Counted from the first letter of the stretch, positions 26,306-35,496 are shown. The stretch: DNA of 64,000 nucleotides from UQRS01 sp050946935 (GCA_050946935.1 JBMNVR010000009.1:1-64000); one strand, 5' to 3'. Program-made: numbers and translations. The notes: a model not told the origin generated them from the letters alone.

Positions 26306-27679
26306 ATGCAGAATTCAGAAAAAAGCATGGAAAAAATCGTCACGCTAGCCAAAAGCAGAGGGTTTGTCTACGCCGGATCGGAGATTTACGGCGGCCTGTC
26401 CAACACCTGGGACTACGGCCCGCTTGGCGTGGAATTTAAAAACAACATCAAAAAGGCCTGGTGGAAAAAGTTCGTACAGGAAAACCCCTATAATGTCGGG
26501 CTGGACAGCGCGATTCTGATGAATCCGCAGGTTTGGGTAGCCTCCGGTCATGTGGGCGGATTCTCCGACCCGCTGATGGACTGCAAAAGCTGCAAGACCC
26601 GCCACCGCGCCGACAAGCTGATTGAGGATACCGGCGTCAATCCGGCCGGTTGGTCGGATGCGAAGATGTCCGCTTATATTCAAGAAAAAAACATCGTCTG
26701 CCCCAACTGCGGGGAATGCAACTTTACCGACATCCGCAAATTCAACCTGATGTTCAAGACCTTTCAGGGCGTGACCGAGGATGCCAAGAACGAGATCTAC
26801 CTCCGTCCGGAGACGGCACAGGGCATCTTCGTCAACTTTGCGAACATCCAGCGCACCAGCCGGAAAAAGATTCCCTTCGGCGTCTGCCAGATCGGCAAAT
26901 CTTTCCGAAATGAGATCACCCCGGGCAACTTCATCTTCCGCACGCGGGAGTTTGAGCAGATGGAGCTGGAGTTCTTCTGCAAGCCGGGCACCGATCTCGA
27001 GTGGTTCGCTTATTGGAAAGAGACCTGTAAAAACTGGCTGCTCTCCTTAGGCATGCAGGAGGCACACCTCAAGCTCCGCGATCATGAGAAGGAGGAGCTG
27101 TCCCACTACTCCAACGCGACAACCGATTTCGAGTTTCTCTTCCCCTTCGGCTGGGGCGAGCTGTGGGGCATCGCCGACCGTACCGACTATGACCTCAATG
27201 CTCATATGAAGCAATCCTCCAAGAGTCTGGAGTATTTCGATCAGGAAAGCGGCGAAAAATACGTCCCCTATGTCATCGAGCCGTCGCTCGGCGCCGACCG
27301 GGTGCTTCTGGCCTTCCTCTGCGATGCGTATGACGAGGAAGCCGACGACAAAGGGGAGACCCGCGTGGTTCTCCGACTGCATCCGGCGCTCGCCCCCTTC
27401 AAGGCCGCCGTGTTGCCGCTGAGCAAGAAGCTGGCCGCCCCGGCGGGGGAGGTTTTCAGCCGCCTTGCGAAGGAATTTATGGTCGACTATGACGACGCCG
27501 GCTCGATCGGCAAGCGGTACCGCCGCCAGGATGAGATTGGCACCCCGCTTTGCATCACCTATGACTTTGAATCGCAGGAGGACGGCTGCGTCACCGTTCG
27601 TGACCGCGACACCATGGCGCAGGAGCGGATCTCCATCGACAATCTGGCCGCGTATATCAAAGCCCAGATGGAATTTTAA
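26306..27679 (+). CDS. glyS: Glycyl-tRNA synthetase, alpha2 type
   Basis: 457 residues, the eukaryote/archaeon-like dimeric class II GlyRS found in many Gram-positives. It has the N-terminal catalytic core (YGGLSNTWDYGPLGVEFKNN, DPLMDCKSCKTRHRAD, LRPETAQGIFVNF, PFGVCQIGKSFRNEITPGNFIFRTREFEQME) and a C-terminal anticodon-binding domain (APFKAAVLPLSKKL ... YRRQDEIGTPLCITYD). Charges tRNA-Gly in the cytoplasm. ATG 26306 has GGAGG 9 bases upstream. A hairpin terminator follows 25 bases after the stop. Confidence 0.97.
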   Translation: MQNSEKSMEKIVTLAKSRGFVYAGSEIYGGLSNTWDYGPLGVEFKNNIKKAWWKKFVQENPYNVGLDSAILMNPQVWVASGHVGGFSDPLMDCKSCKTRHRADKLIEDTGVNPAGWSDAKMSAYIQEKNIVCPNCGECNFTDIRKFNLMFKTFQGVTEDAKNEIYLRPETAQGIFVNFANIQRTSRKKIPFGVCQIGKSFRNEITPGNFIFRTREFEQMELEFFCKPGTDLEWFAYWKETCKNWLLSLGMQEAHLKLRDHEKEELSHYSNATTDFEFLFPFGWGELWGIADRTDYDLNAHMKQSSKSLEYFDQESGEKYVPYVIEPSLGADRVLLAFLCDAYDEEADDKGETRVVLRLHPALAPFKAAVLPLSKKLAAPAGEVFSRLAKEFMVDYDDAGSIGKRYRRQDEIGTPLCITYDFESQEDGCVTVRDRDTMAQERISIDNLAAYIKAQMEF

Positions 27680-27703
27680 TATTGTGCAAACCGCATTCCT
27701 TTT

Positions 27704-27735
27704 ATATGCCGTCGTTTCCCGGCGGCATATCTTTT
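27704..27735 (+). terminator. Terminator of glyS
   Basis: ATATGCCG / CGGCATAT stem around 11 bases, followed by CTTTT. Confidence 0.65.
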
Positions 27736-27777
27736 GGCCGTTTCGGTTTGCATATTTCACGGTGAGGTAAGGGATAT

Positions 27778-28305
27778 ATGACAGATGAATTTGCTTGTTG
27801 CTTTACCGGTTACCGGCCGGAGAAATTCAACTTTGATTTCACTCCGGGAACGCCGGAATATACACAGTTTGAGAACAATCTGACCAACGCGGTCTACCGG
27901 ATGGCCGACCGGGGCTGCGGCGTCTTTTACTCCGGCGTGGCGCAGGGCTTCGACATCGCTGCGGCGGAGGTTGTGCTGCTCCGCCGGCAGCAGGAGGGGG
28001 ACGTTGCTCTCCGCTGCGTACTGCCCTTCCGGGACCAGGCCGCCGCGTGGGCGCTCCCCTGGAAGCGCCGGTATCTGGAGGTTTTGAAGGCCGCCGATGA
28101 AATCATCATTTTATCCGAAAGCTATTATAAAGGCTGCTTTGCCCGGCGGAACAAATATATGGTCGACCACGCCCGGGCGGTTATCACCTACTTCGACGGA
28201 ACGGCGGGCGGCACGGCGTCGACCGTGCGGCTGGCCGAGCGCCGGGGGCTGGAGATTATCAACATCTTTGACCCTTACCAGCAGCTTGCGCTGGAGCTGC
28301 CGTAA
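27778..28305 (+). CDS. SLOG-family (YpsA/DUF1273-like) Rossmannoid protein
   Basis: 175 residues. It starts with the SLOG signature CCFTGYRPEKF, has GVFYSGVAQGFDIAAAEVVL in the middle (nucleotide-loop glycine region) and ends with YMVDHARAVITYFDGTAGGTASTVRLA. SLOG proteins bind nucleotide-derived ligands; YpsA of Bacillus affects cell division and stress tolerance, but the biochemical role is open. ATG 27778 follows GAGGTAAGG. A shorter, more diverged relative lies at 55872-56315 in this window. Monocistronic between two terminators. Confidence 0.85.
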   Translation: MTDEFACCFTGYRPEKFNFDFTPGTPEYTQFENNLTNAVYRMADRGCGVFYSGVAQGFDIAAAEVVLLRRQQEGDVALRCVLPFRDQAAAWALPWKRRYLEVLKAADEIIILSESYYKGCFARRNKYMVDHARAVITYFDGTAGGTASTVRLAERRGLEIINIFDPYQQLALELP

Positions 28306-28362
28306 AATACCAATATAACGGTTTAAACAACCGCACAGTTTTTCCAATCACCTTTTTTAGCA

Positions 28363-28400
28363 AAGGGGACGCTTTTCCATTTGAAAAGCGTCCCCTTGTT
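28363..28400. terminator. Terminator after the SLOG gene
   Basis: Perfect 14-bp stem AAGGGGACGCTTTT / AAAAGCGTCCCCTT with a 7-base loop, then GTTTT. The remaining 28400-28727 shows no convincing gene. Confidence 0.75.
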
Positions 28401-28727
28401 TTCCTGCTGCTCCGGCACCAAATCCCACGCCATATTCATTTCAGCGCCCCGGCAAACGCTTTCCCTCGTTGCAGATGTCTCCATGCCTGACCGCCAATCC
28501 GAAACCATCGCATAAACAGCCGCCGTCTTCTCCCGCGTACCGAAGCCAGCAGCTGCGCAGGCGTGCAACACCCTCATCAATCTCCCATTTCTGCATAAAG
28601 ATGCGTAAGTGAATTTATGACCCAAAACCGTTTTTTAATTTATTTCATTATACCAGCGAATATTCGACAGATAAACAAAATTATTATTCACTATATATTT
28701 TTTATTTATCACTATATTTCTTAATGA

Positions 28728-28775
28728 AAACCCATATTCCACAAAACCCCGCGTCTGTGGAATATGGGTTTGTTT
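28728..28775. terminator. Terminator of uxaC (bidirectional)
   Basis: Perfect 16-bp stem AAACCCATATTCCACA / TGTGGAATATGGGTTT, with T-rich tails on both strands; 23 bases beyond the uxaC stop. Confidence 0.8.
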
Positions 28776-28797
28776 ACGACGCGAAAACCAGCGTCCT

Positions 28798-30204
28798 TTA
28801 CAGCTTGAAGCCAAAATACTCCAGGGCGTTCCGATAGCAGATATCCTCCACCATACGACCGAGAGTGTCGAGCTGCTCCTCCGGATACTCGCCCCGCTCG
28901 ACCAGGCCGCCGAGAAAATTGCAGAGGATGCGGCGGAAATACGCATGTCGGGTATAAGAAAGGAAGCTGCGGGAATCGGTCAGCATGCCGATAAATTTTC
29001 CGATCAGGCCGGAAGCCGCCAGGCTCTCCAACTGCTGCTCCATTCCCCGCAACGTGTCGTTGAACCACCAAGCCGAACCGTGCTGCATTTTTCCGGCGCT
29101 CCCACCCTGGAAGCAGCCCATCAGGCTTTGCAGCATGACATTATCCCCCGGATGCATCGAGTAAAGCACCGTCTTTGGCAGGAGATCGTCCACCTCCAGC
29201 GCGCTGAGAAAGGACGCCAGCCCCTCCGGATCGACCGGGCGGCCGATACAGTCGCCGCCGGCGTCCGGCCCCGCCGCTTGATACAGACGTGGATTGGTGT
29301 TGCGCAGCGGCCCCATGTGCAGTTGCATTACCCAGCCGCGCCGGGCATACTCCCGCCCCAGGAAAAGCATCAGATAGCTTTGGAAGGCCAGCCGTTCCCC
29401 GGGCGAGACCGCCTCGCCTCGCATACCCTTGTCAAACACCGCTTCGACCTGTTCGATCTCTCCCGGACGATAAAAGCTGCCATCCAGCGAGTGGTCGGAT
29501 GCAACACAGCCCATCTCCTCAAAAAAATCGAGGCGGGCAAGCAGCGCCGACCGCAGCCCGGCAACCGAGCGGATCTCCACCCCGGCGGCCGCGCCCAGCC
29601 GGGCGATATATTCGGCATATCCGGGAAGGTGCGGACTCATCGCCTTCTCCGGCCGCCATGCGGGCAGCACCGCGGTGGTAAAACCAGCGTCTTCCGCCAA
29701 CAGACGATGATATTCCAAACTGTCGGCCGGGTCGTCGGTCGTGCAGATCAGCCTGACGTTGGATTTTCGGATCAGGCCACGCACCGACATATCCTCCCCT
29801 GCAAGCGCTGCGTTGCAGCGGTCGTAAACCTCGTCCGCGTTTTCCGGCGTCAACACGCCGTCAAAATCAAAATACTGCTTCAGTTCCAGATGCGCCCAGT
29901 GATAAATCGGATTGCCCGCCGCATTTTGCAGCGCGTTGGCAAAGGCACGGAATTTTTCCCGGTCGCCGCCGTCGCCGCTGACCAGCGTCTCCGGATACCC
30001 GGCGGCCCGAAGCAGCCGCCATTTGTAATGGTCAGCCTCCAGCCAGGCCTCAGTGATGGTCGAAAACCGGCGATCCTCCCAAATCTCCTTCGGGCTGATG
30101 TGGCAATGATAGTCGATCACCGGCATCTTCTCTGCAAAATCGTGGTACAGCAGTCGGGCAGTGCCGCTGTGCAACAGAAAATCTTGATCCATAAAGGGTT
30201 TCAT
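28798..30204 (-). CDS. uxaC: Glucuronate (uronate) isomerase
   Basis: 468 residues, the normal length. An amidohydrolase-like fold with the metal-binding VIDYHCHISPKEIWED near the N-terminus, LICTTDDPADSLEYH in the middle, GWVMQLHMGPLRNTNPR and the C-terminal GMLTDSRSFLSYTRHAYFRRILCN. UxaC interconverts D-glucuronate/D-fructuronate and D-galacturonate/D-tagaturonate. It is divergent from the lipoprotein-eda-kdgK group, which carries the last two steps of hexuronate breakdown, so the cluster is a uronate pathway missing only the reductase and dehydratase steps here. Confidence 0.96.
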   Translation of the reverse strand: MKPFMDQDFLLHSGTARLLYHDFAEKMPVIDYHCHISPKEIWEDRRFSTITEAWLEADHYKWRLLRAAGYPETLVSGDGGDREKFRAFANALQNAAGNPIYHWAHLELKQYFDFDGVLTPENADEVYDRCNAALAGEDMSVRGLIRKSNVRLICTTDDPADSLEYHRLLAEDAGFTTAVLPAWRPEKAMSPHLPGYAEYIARLGAAAGVEIRSVAGLRSALLARLDFFEEMGCVASDHSLDGSFYRPGEIEQVEAVFDKGMRGEAVSPGERLAFQSYLMLFLGREYARRGWVMQLHMGPLRNTNPRLYQAAGPDAGGDCIGRPVDPEGLASFLSALEVDDLLPKTVLYSMHPGDNVMLQSLMGCFQGGSAGKMQHGSAWWFNDTLRGMEQQLESLAASGLIGKFIGMLTDSRSFLSYTRHAYFRRILCNFLGGLVERGEYPEEQLDTLGRMVEDICYRNALEYFGFKL

Positions 30205-30277
30205 CCGCTTAAACGCATCCTTTCCTTGTGCCGGCCGCCGAATCCCGTGCCGACGGTCGCGGCATCTTTCGGATCAT

Positions 30278-30306
30278 ATTATACAAAACACACAAAAAAA
30301 GCACAA
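30278..30306 (-). promoter_or_regulatory. SigA promoter of uxaC
   Basis: Minus strand TTGTGC (30306-30301), 17-base spacer, TATAAT (30283-30278), about 75 bases before the start codon. Confidence 0.65.
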
Positions 30307-30313
30307 GTGGTTA

Positions 30314-30342
30314 TTGAAAAAACCTGCCCGGAATGATATAGT
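30314..30342 (+). promoter_or_regulatory. SigA promoter of the lipoprotein-eda-kdgK group
   Basis: TTGAAA at 30314-30319, 17-base spacer, TATAGT at 30337-30342. It starts 8 bases from the divergent uxaC -35, so the two promoters lie back to back. Confidence 0.6.
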
Positions 30343-30506
30343 TATTTTGTATTCTCCTCCCAAAGGGAGAGCCCTTGCGGCGGCACCCCGCTTCTGTTTT
30401 TCCTCCACCGGCCGCCGGATATACTTCACCCCGGCCTTCCTTTTTTTGGTCGGCCGGCATCCTCGTCCCATATTTCAGACTGTTTTTTACAGAAAGGAAC
30501 TGTTTT

Positions 30507-31712
30507 ATGAAAAAGATACTGCCGCTCCTGCTGATTCTCTGTCTGCTGTGTGCCTGCGCTGCACCGGAAAAAGAGCACGATCTGTCCACTTATGAAGCGA
30601 ACGGATATTATACTGTCCTTGCCTCGGATACCGTTTTATATGAATACGGCGGCGCCGCGGTGCCTGAACTGATCCTGAGCGACAAGGCGCTCGAGCCGCA
30701 ATGGATTACTTTTGAAAAAGCTGCCGACGGCGGTTACACCCGCACCGCGGCGGAAGATTACACCTTTTCCAAGGAAAATCAGACCTCGGCTTACCGTCTT
30801 TTCAGGGATGACGCGTCCTCTGGCACAAAGGTCTATCCCGAGCAGTTTGCCCTTTGCGAGCTGGACGGAAAATACTACTACTCAGTCGGCGGACTGACCG
30901 TCAACGACGGCTATTCCGCCTCCTCCGACGGAAAGATCATGGTGTTCGAGGGAAACGACGGCCGCCTGCTGCAATATAAGCCGGAGGCCGACACCCTGAC
31001 GGCGGTCGGCAGCGACAGCTACGGGACGCTCTCTTACACCGACGCGGCCAAGGGCTGGATCGTCGACTTCGCTTTGTCGGAGGACGGACGGTACGCCGCC
31101 TATACCAGCACCCGCCGCACCGCGGCGCAAAAGGCGCCGCAAACCGACCTCTGGCTCTGCAGCCTTGAAAACGGGGAGGAGAAACTGCTGACTGAAAATG
31201 TGTCGGTTTTCTCCGGCCTGGATTTTGACGGAACACGGCTTTTCTACTGTACAATCGGCGCGTCCGAGGGGACAAGCGCCTACACCTATATCGGCATGGA
31301 TGTGACCGACGGAACACAGCTTTCGATCGACTGGGACAACAGCTACACAACAGTGAAAAACGGCTGGATTTGCGGGCAGAACAAGGTTTACAACATCGCG
31401 GAACAAAAGGCCTACACGGTCGACAGCACGGTAGACGGCAGCGCCCGGAAGGGCATTTTATCCGAGGATGGAAAATACACCGTCACGCTGTACGGGGATG
31501 AAGAAAACCTCTATGTCAAAGTAGTGGAGGTCGAAACCAGCCAGCCTACCGTTTTCCTTCTGCCCGGTGATTTTAAAAACGAATTTCTGGATTTCCACCT
31601 CCTCGATATGCGGGAAGGGAAAATCCTGCTGCAATGCATGCTGTACAACGCGGATAAGTCAGGCGATTTTACCGCCTATTACACCGTCGACCTCAGTTGG
31701 GGTCTGAAGTAA
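30507..31712 (+). CDS. Predicted lipoprotein, beta-propeller-like
   Basis: 401 residues. ATG 30507 follows AGAAAGGAAC and opens a lipoprotein signal peptide (LLLILCLLCACAA) with Cys near residue 16-18 as lipid anchor. The rest is rich in short beta repeats such as ALSEDGRYAAYTS, DLWLCSLENGEEKLL and LDFDGTRLFYCT, the rhythm of TolB/WD-like beta-propellers. No enzyme motif is recognised. It sits 23 bases before eda and behind the uxaC-divergent promoter, so it is probably co-expressed with uronate catabolism, perhaps as a surface binding or sensing protein. That is an inference. Confidence 0.65.
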   Translation: MKKILPLLLILCLLCACAAPEKEHDLSTYEANGYYTVLASDTVLYEYGGAAVPELILSDKALEPQWITFEKAADGGYTRTAAEDYTFSKENQTSAYRLFRDDASSGTKVYPEQFALCELDGKYYYSVGGLTVNDGYSASSDGKIMVFEGNDGRLLQYKPEADTLTAVGSDSYGTLSYTDAAKGWIVDFALSEDGRYAAYTSTRRTAAQKAPQTDLWLCSLENGEEKLLTENVSVFSGLDFDGTRLFYCTIGASEGTSAYTYIGMDVTDGTQLSIDWDNSYTTVKNGWICGQNKVYNIAEQKAYTVDSTVDGSARKGILSEDGKYTVTLYGDEENLYVKVVEVETSQPTVFLLPGDFKNEFLDFHLLDMREGKILLQCMLYNADKSGDFTAYYTVDLSWGLK

Positions 31713-31735
31713 TCGGAAAAGAGGATTGCACCACA

Positions 31736-32698
31736 ATGCACACTTTACTGGAACAGATCAAGCGGGTCGGACTGGTGCCCGTCATCAAGCTGGAGCAGCC
31801 GGAAAAAGCCCTCCCTTTGGCGGAGGCACTGGCCGCCGGCGGCATCCCGGTGGCTGAAATCACCTTCCGCGCGCCGGGGGCCGACCGCGCTATCGCCGCT
31901 GTGGCGGAAGGATGCCCTGACATCCTTCTCGGTGCGGGAACGGTCACGACGACCAAACAGGTCGACGAGGCCGTGGCGGCAGGAGCAAAGTACATCATCA
32001 GTCCCGGGTTTGATCCGAAAATCGTCTCCTACTGCGTCGAACGAAACATTTTGATTGTACCGGGCTGCGCCAGCCCGGGCGACGTCTCCATGGCGGCCCG
32101 CATGGGGCTGGAGGCGGTCAAGTTCTTCCCGGCGGAGGCGGCCGGCGGAATCAAAATGCTCCGTGCACTGGCCGGTCCGTTCGCGGATATGCGTTTTATG
32201 CCGACCGGCGGCATCGGGCCGGAAAATTTACGCGACTATCTCGCCTTTCCGCGGGTCATCGCTTGCGGCGGAAGCTGGATGGTCCCCGAAAAGCTGCTGG
32301 CCGGCGATCAGTTTGAAGCGATTACCGCCCTGGCCAGAGAGGCGGTCTTCCGTATGCTGGACGTCCGTCTCGACCACATCGGCATCAACCATCGCGATGG
32401 AAACGATGCCCTCCACACAGTGGAGGCGTTCGCCGGCATCACCGGAAATCCGGTCACCGAAATTCCGGTTTCCTTCTTCGCCCAGCCGTCGGTCGAGGTG
32501 ATGAAGGCGGCCGACCGCGGAAAAAACGGACACATTGCTTTCAGCGTCACCAGCGTCGATCGCGCCGTCCGTTTCTTTGAATCACAGGGCTATACCTTCG
32601 ATTACAGCAGCAGGAAAAACTATTCTGACGGTACCGCCCGCTTCATCTATTTTTCGGAAGAGATCGGCGGGTTTGCCGTCCATCTTACATTGAAATAA
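31736..32698 (+). CDS. eda: KDPG/KHG aldolase fused to a VOC domain
   Basis: 320 residues from ATG 31736 (GAGGAT upstream; an in-frame ATG at 31697 would overlap the lipoprotein gene). Residues 1 to about 205 are a class I KDPG aldolase: LVPVIKL, PVAEITFR with the proton-relay Glu, LLGAGTVTT, VPGCASPGD, the Schiff-base Lys in AVKFFPAE, and FMPTGGI. It splits 2-keto-3-deoxy-6-phosphogluconate to pyruvate and glyceraldehyde 3-phosphate. Residues about 213-320 form a glyoxalase/VOC-type domain (LDHIGINH ... GHIAFSVTSVDRAVRFFESQGY ... FAVHLTLK), absent from the E. coli enzyme. Its role is unknown. Confidence 0.92.
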   Translation: MHTLLEQIKRVGLVPVIKLEQPEKALPLAEALAAGGIPVAEITFRAPGADRAIAAVAEGCPDILLGAGTVTTTKQVDEAVAAGAKYIISPGFDPKIVSYCVERNILIVPGCASPGDVSMAARMGLEAVKFFPAEAAGGIKMLRALAGPFADMRFMPTGGIGPENLRDYLAFPRVIACGGSWMVPEKLLAGDQFEAITALAREAVFRMLDVRLDHIGINHRDGNDALHTVEAFAGITGNPVTEIPVSFFAQPSVEVMKAADRGKNGHIAFSVTSVDRAVRFFESQGYTFDYSSRKNYSDGTARFIYFSEEIGGFAVHLTLK

Positions 32699-32773
32699 CG
32701 GCCAACCGAATTTCCCCCGTTTTACGCAGAGAAAACGTTCGGAAGCAAAGCAGATTATAAAGAAAGGACCGCT

Positions 32774-32790
32774 CCCCGCACTGTGCGGGG
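32774..32790 (+). promoter_or_regulatory. Hairpin in the kdgK translation start region
   Basis: CCCCGCAC / TGCGGGG small stem lies between the AAAGAAAGGA Shine-Dalgarno-like sequence (32759-32768) and the kdgK start. It has no T-tail. Folding would shorten the effective RBS-to-start distance or block initiation (inference). Confidence 0.35.
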
Positions 32791-32802
32791 ATGGGATTTG
32801 CC

Positions 32803-33810
32803 ATGTCTAAAGTCATCACCTTCGGCGAGTTGCTGCTGCGTCTTTCGCCCGAGCGGCGACTCCGTCTGCCGCAAGCCGAGCGCCTCAGCGTCTGTTATGG
32901 CGGGGCGGAGGCCAACGTAGCCGTCTCTCTCTCGATTTTTGGGGAAGATGCAGCCTTTGTCTCCGCTTTGCCGGACAATCCTGTAGGGGAAGCTGCGCTT
33001 GCCTCTTTGAAAAAACACGGCGTCGACACCGGCCATGTGCTCCGTCAGGGGCCGCGGATGGGACTGTATTATCTTGAGCAGGGGGCTTCTTACCGGCCGT
33101 CATCCGTCGTCTACGACCGGTCCGGATCCTCTTTTGCCCGTCTTTCCCGCGATGCCTTTGACTGGGAGCGGATCTTCGCCGACGCCGACTGGTTCCATTT
33201 GACCGGCATTACGCCGGCATTAGGCGGAGAACTGCCCGCCCTGTGCATGGACGCCTGCGCCGCAGCGAAAAAAGCGGGATGCAAAATCTCTTTCGATCCG
33301 AACCACCGCAAGCTGCTCTGGGACGCCAAAACAGCCGGGGAAACCATCACGCCATTGCTTGATTTTGTCGACCTGCTGATCACCAACGACGGACAGGCGG
33401 CCGACCTCTTTGGCCTCACCCCGGCAGAGGATGAGACTGCCCGTCCGGCCCGGTCGGGCGAAATGGCGGCCGAGTTGTCGGCCCGCTTTCACATTCCGCA
33501 AATCGCCATGACTCTGCGCACCACCCTCTCTTCGGATGAAAACCGCTGGAGTGCCCTGCTGTATGAACGGGGCGGCATATTTTCCTCACGCGTCTACGAC
33601 ATTCGGGTAACTGACCGAGTGGGCGGCGGCGACAGTTTTGCCGCCGGTTTAATCTACGCCCTGCGATGCGGCGAGTCCCCGCAGGCCGCGATTGAGTTTG
33701 CGACGGCGGCCTCCTGTCTCAAGCTGACGATCGAGGGGGATTACAATTTGTCCTCGGCGGCGGAGGTGTGGAGCCTCGCCCGCGGTGGGAACAGCCGTCT
33801 GGTTCGATAA
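32803..33810 (+). CDS. kdgK: 2-keto-3-deoxygluconate kinase (PfkB family)
   Basis: 335 residues from ATG 32803 (in-frame ATG 32791 also possible). PfkB/ribokinase features: N-terminal VITFGELLLRLSP, GGAEANVAVSLS, FDPNHRKLLW, LLITNDGQAADLFG, and the catalytic signature TDRVGGGDSFAAGLIYAL with the base Asp. Subfamily assignment to KdgK rests on these motifs plus the eda and uxaC neighbours. It phosphorylates 2-keto-3-deoxygluconate to the aldolase substrate. A strong terminator follows. Confidence 0.9.
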   Translation: MSKVITFGELLLRLSPERRLRLPQAERLSVCYGGAEANVAVSLSIFGEDAAFVSALPDNPVGEAALASLKKHGVDTGHVLRQGPRMGLYYLEQGASYRPSSVVYDRSGSSFARLSRDAFDWERIFADADWFHLTGITPALGGELPALCMDACAAAKKAGCKISFDPNHRKLLWDAKTAGETITPLLDFVDLLITNDGQAADLFGLTPAEDETARPARSGEMAAELSARFHIPQIAMTLRTTLSSDENRWSALLYERGGIFSSRVYDIRVTDRVGGGDSFAAGLIYALRCGESPQAAIEFATAASCLKLTIEGDYNLSSAAEVWSLARGGNSRLVR

Positions 33811-33913
33811 CGACCGAAGCCTGCGGAACCGATCCGTCCCGCTATTTTACAAAACGCGCGCCGCAAAACCTCCCGCCGGAGCCTTCCGGAGACAAATAGC
33901 CGGAACGAACACC

Positions 33914-33949
33914 ACCCCGCCGAAAAAAACCTTTTCGGCGGGGTGTTTT
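33914..33949 (+). terminator. Terminator of the lipoprotein-eda-kdgK operon
   Basis: Perfect 13-bp stem ACCCCGCCGAAAA / TTTTCGGCGGGGT, then GTTTT. Confidence 0.85.
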
Positions 33950-34024
33950 GCGGAAATGTATACTTTTTGTTTAGATTTTGTGCGATATAAATCAACTTTG
34001 TGTAAAATATTAAAAAGCTGTAAC

Positions 34025-34053
34025 TTGAAAATCCTGATGTGGGGTGATACAAT
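34025..34053 (+). promoter_or_regulatory. SigA promoter of the sugar transferase gene
   Basis: TTGAAA at 34025-34030, 17-base spacer, TACAAT at 34048-34053, about 55 bases before the start. Confidence 0.6.
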
Positions 34054-34107
34054 ATAGTGAGCAATTTCTGCCCCAAACAACAAAATAAAAAGTGAAGTAA
34101 GTGAATT

Positions 34108-35496
34108 ATGAATATATTGGTAAAATTCCGGAAGACGGTCATGATGCTGATGAAACTTCTCATCATGGTATCGCTTATCTTTTCCTTTGTCTGTGTCTGG
34201 TTCAGCCGGTATGAAGAGGCGCTGTATCAGAACAAGGGAAATTATCTGGTTGTATTTTCCTATATCGTCATCATCTGTATCTTCGCAAATATTTACGGCT
34301 GTTTTAAAATCGGCGTTCTCCGATTGCATGAGATCATGTACAGTTTTTTCCTGTCGGTGGTATTCACCAATTTCATTATGTATCTTGAGTTGTCCCTGAT
34401 CGCCAGGGAACTTTTATCTCCCTGGCCGATGCTTGTCACGACGCTGTACCAGACGGCGATCATCATTCTCGGCAGCGTGTCGTCCAACACGGTTTATTTC
34501 CAGCTTTACAAAGCCAAGCAGATTCTGGCTATCTTCGGCCCGAGCAAGGGCGATCGGGACATCATCCGTAAAATGCAGAAGATCCGCGAGCGGTACAACA
34601 TCGCCAAAGGGATTGCGGTCGACCACCATAATATGGAAGAGATCAAGGCGGAAATTGATAAATATGAAGCGGTTTTGATCTGCGACTTTGACAAAACGCT
34701 GAAGAATGAGGTACTGCGGTACACCTACTCTACCCGGAAGCGGATCTACCTTCTGCCATCGGTCAACGACATCATTGTTAATAACAGCTACCAAAGTCAG
34801 ATTTTCGACACACCGGTACTGATCTGCCGCAACCGGGGTCTGAGTATGGAGCAGGCGGTCGTCAAACGCGCCATGGACATTCTGGTTGCAACGGTGGGTA
34901 TTTTGATTACCTCCCCCTTTATGCTGGTGATTTCCATCGCCATCAAGCTGTGCGACGGCGGCCCGGTGCTCTTCAAACAGAACCGGGTAACCAAAAACGG
35001 CCGCATTTTCAACGTTTACAAATTTCGCTCGATGATCGTTGACGCGGACAAGGACGGCGCCGCCAAGGCGACCGATCACGACAGCCGGATCACCCCGGTC
35101 GGCCGGGTGATCCGCGCCATTCGTCTGGACGAGCTGCCACAGCTTTTCAATATTATTAAGGGAGATATGTCGCTGGTCGGCCCACGTCCTGAGCGAACCG
35201 AAAATGTGCACGAATACATCTCCATGCTGCCGGAGTTCGACCTCCGCCACCGGGTGCAGGCAGGTCTCACCGGCTATGCACAGGTATATGGCAAATACAA
35301 CACCAGTCCGGAGGACAAGCTCAATATGGATCTGATTTATATTGAGAATTACTCCATCCTCCTCGACATCAAACTGCTGATTATGACCGCCAAGATCATG
35401 TTTATGAAGGAGAGCACCGAGGGCTTTGACGAATCGGCCAACGCCGGCGTCAAAAAGCCGGAGAAGCGAACGGACAAAGAAGAGCTTTCCGAATAG
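34108..35496 (+). CDS. Polyprenyl-phosphate sugar phosphotransferase
   Basis: 462 residues. The N-terminal half has four to five membrane helices (about 12-135) followed by a nucleotide-binding-like region; the C-terminal part (about 255-445) is the bacterial sugar transferase domain: KRAMDILVATVGILI, GPVLFKQNRVTKNGRIFNVYKFRSM, the catalytic RLDELPQLFNIIKGDMSLVGPRPE and GLTGYAQV. It moves a sugar-1-phosphate from a nucleotide sugar to undecaprenyl phosphate, the first step of capsule or exopolysaccharide assembly. It stands alone, with no other glycan synthesis genes beside it, except uppP, which recycles the same lipid carrier. Ribosome binding site is weak. Confidence 0.92.
   Translation: MNILVKFRKTVMMLMKLLIMVSLIFSFVCVWFSRYEEALYQNKGNYLVVFSYIVIICIFANIYGCFKIGVLRLHEIMYSFFLSVVFTNFIMYLELSLIARELLSPWPMLVTTLYQTAIIILGSVSSNTVYFQLYKAKQILAIFGPSKGDRDIIRKMQKIRERYNIAKGIAVDHHNMEEIKAEIDKYEAVLICDFDKTLKNEVLRYTYSTRKRIYLLPSVNDIIVNNSYQSQIFDTPVLICRNRGLSMEQAVVKRAMDILVATVGILITSPFMLVISIAIKLCDGGPVLFKQNRVTKNGRIFNVYKFRSMIVDADKDGAAKATDHDSRITPVGRVIRAIRLDELPQLFNIIKGDMSLVGPRPERTENVHEYISMLPEFDLRHRVQAGLTGYAQVYGKYNTSPEDKLNMDLIYIENYSILLDIKLLIMTAKIMFMKESTEGFDESANAGVKKPEKRTDKEELSE

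Noticed and set aside
28323..28625. 100-codon minus-strand frame starting with TTG
   Set aside because: No ribosome site, no domain, and it runs through a perfect terminator hairpin. Treated as non-coding.
28945..30336. 463-codon plus-strand frame
   Set aside because: Antisense to uxaC, whose identity is clear.
32791..32802. kdgK starting at ATG 32791
   Set aside because: Possible, but the KdgK family N-terminus starts at MSKVITFGE (32803); neither has a normally spaced ribosome site, so the choice is marked as uncertain in the gene entry.
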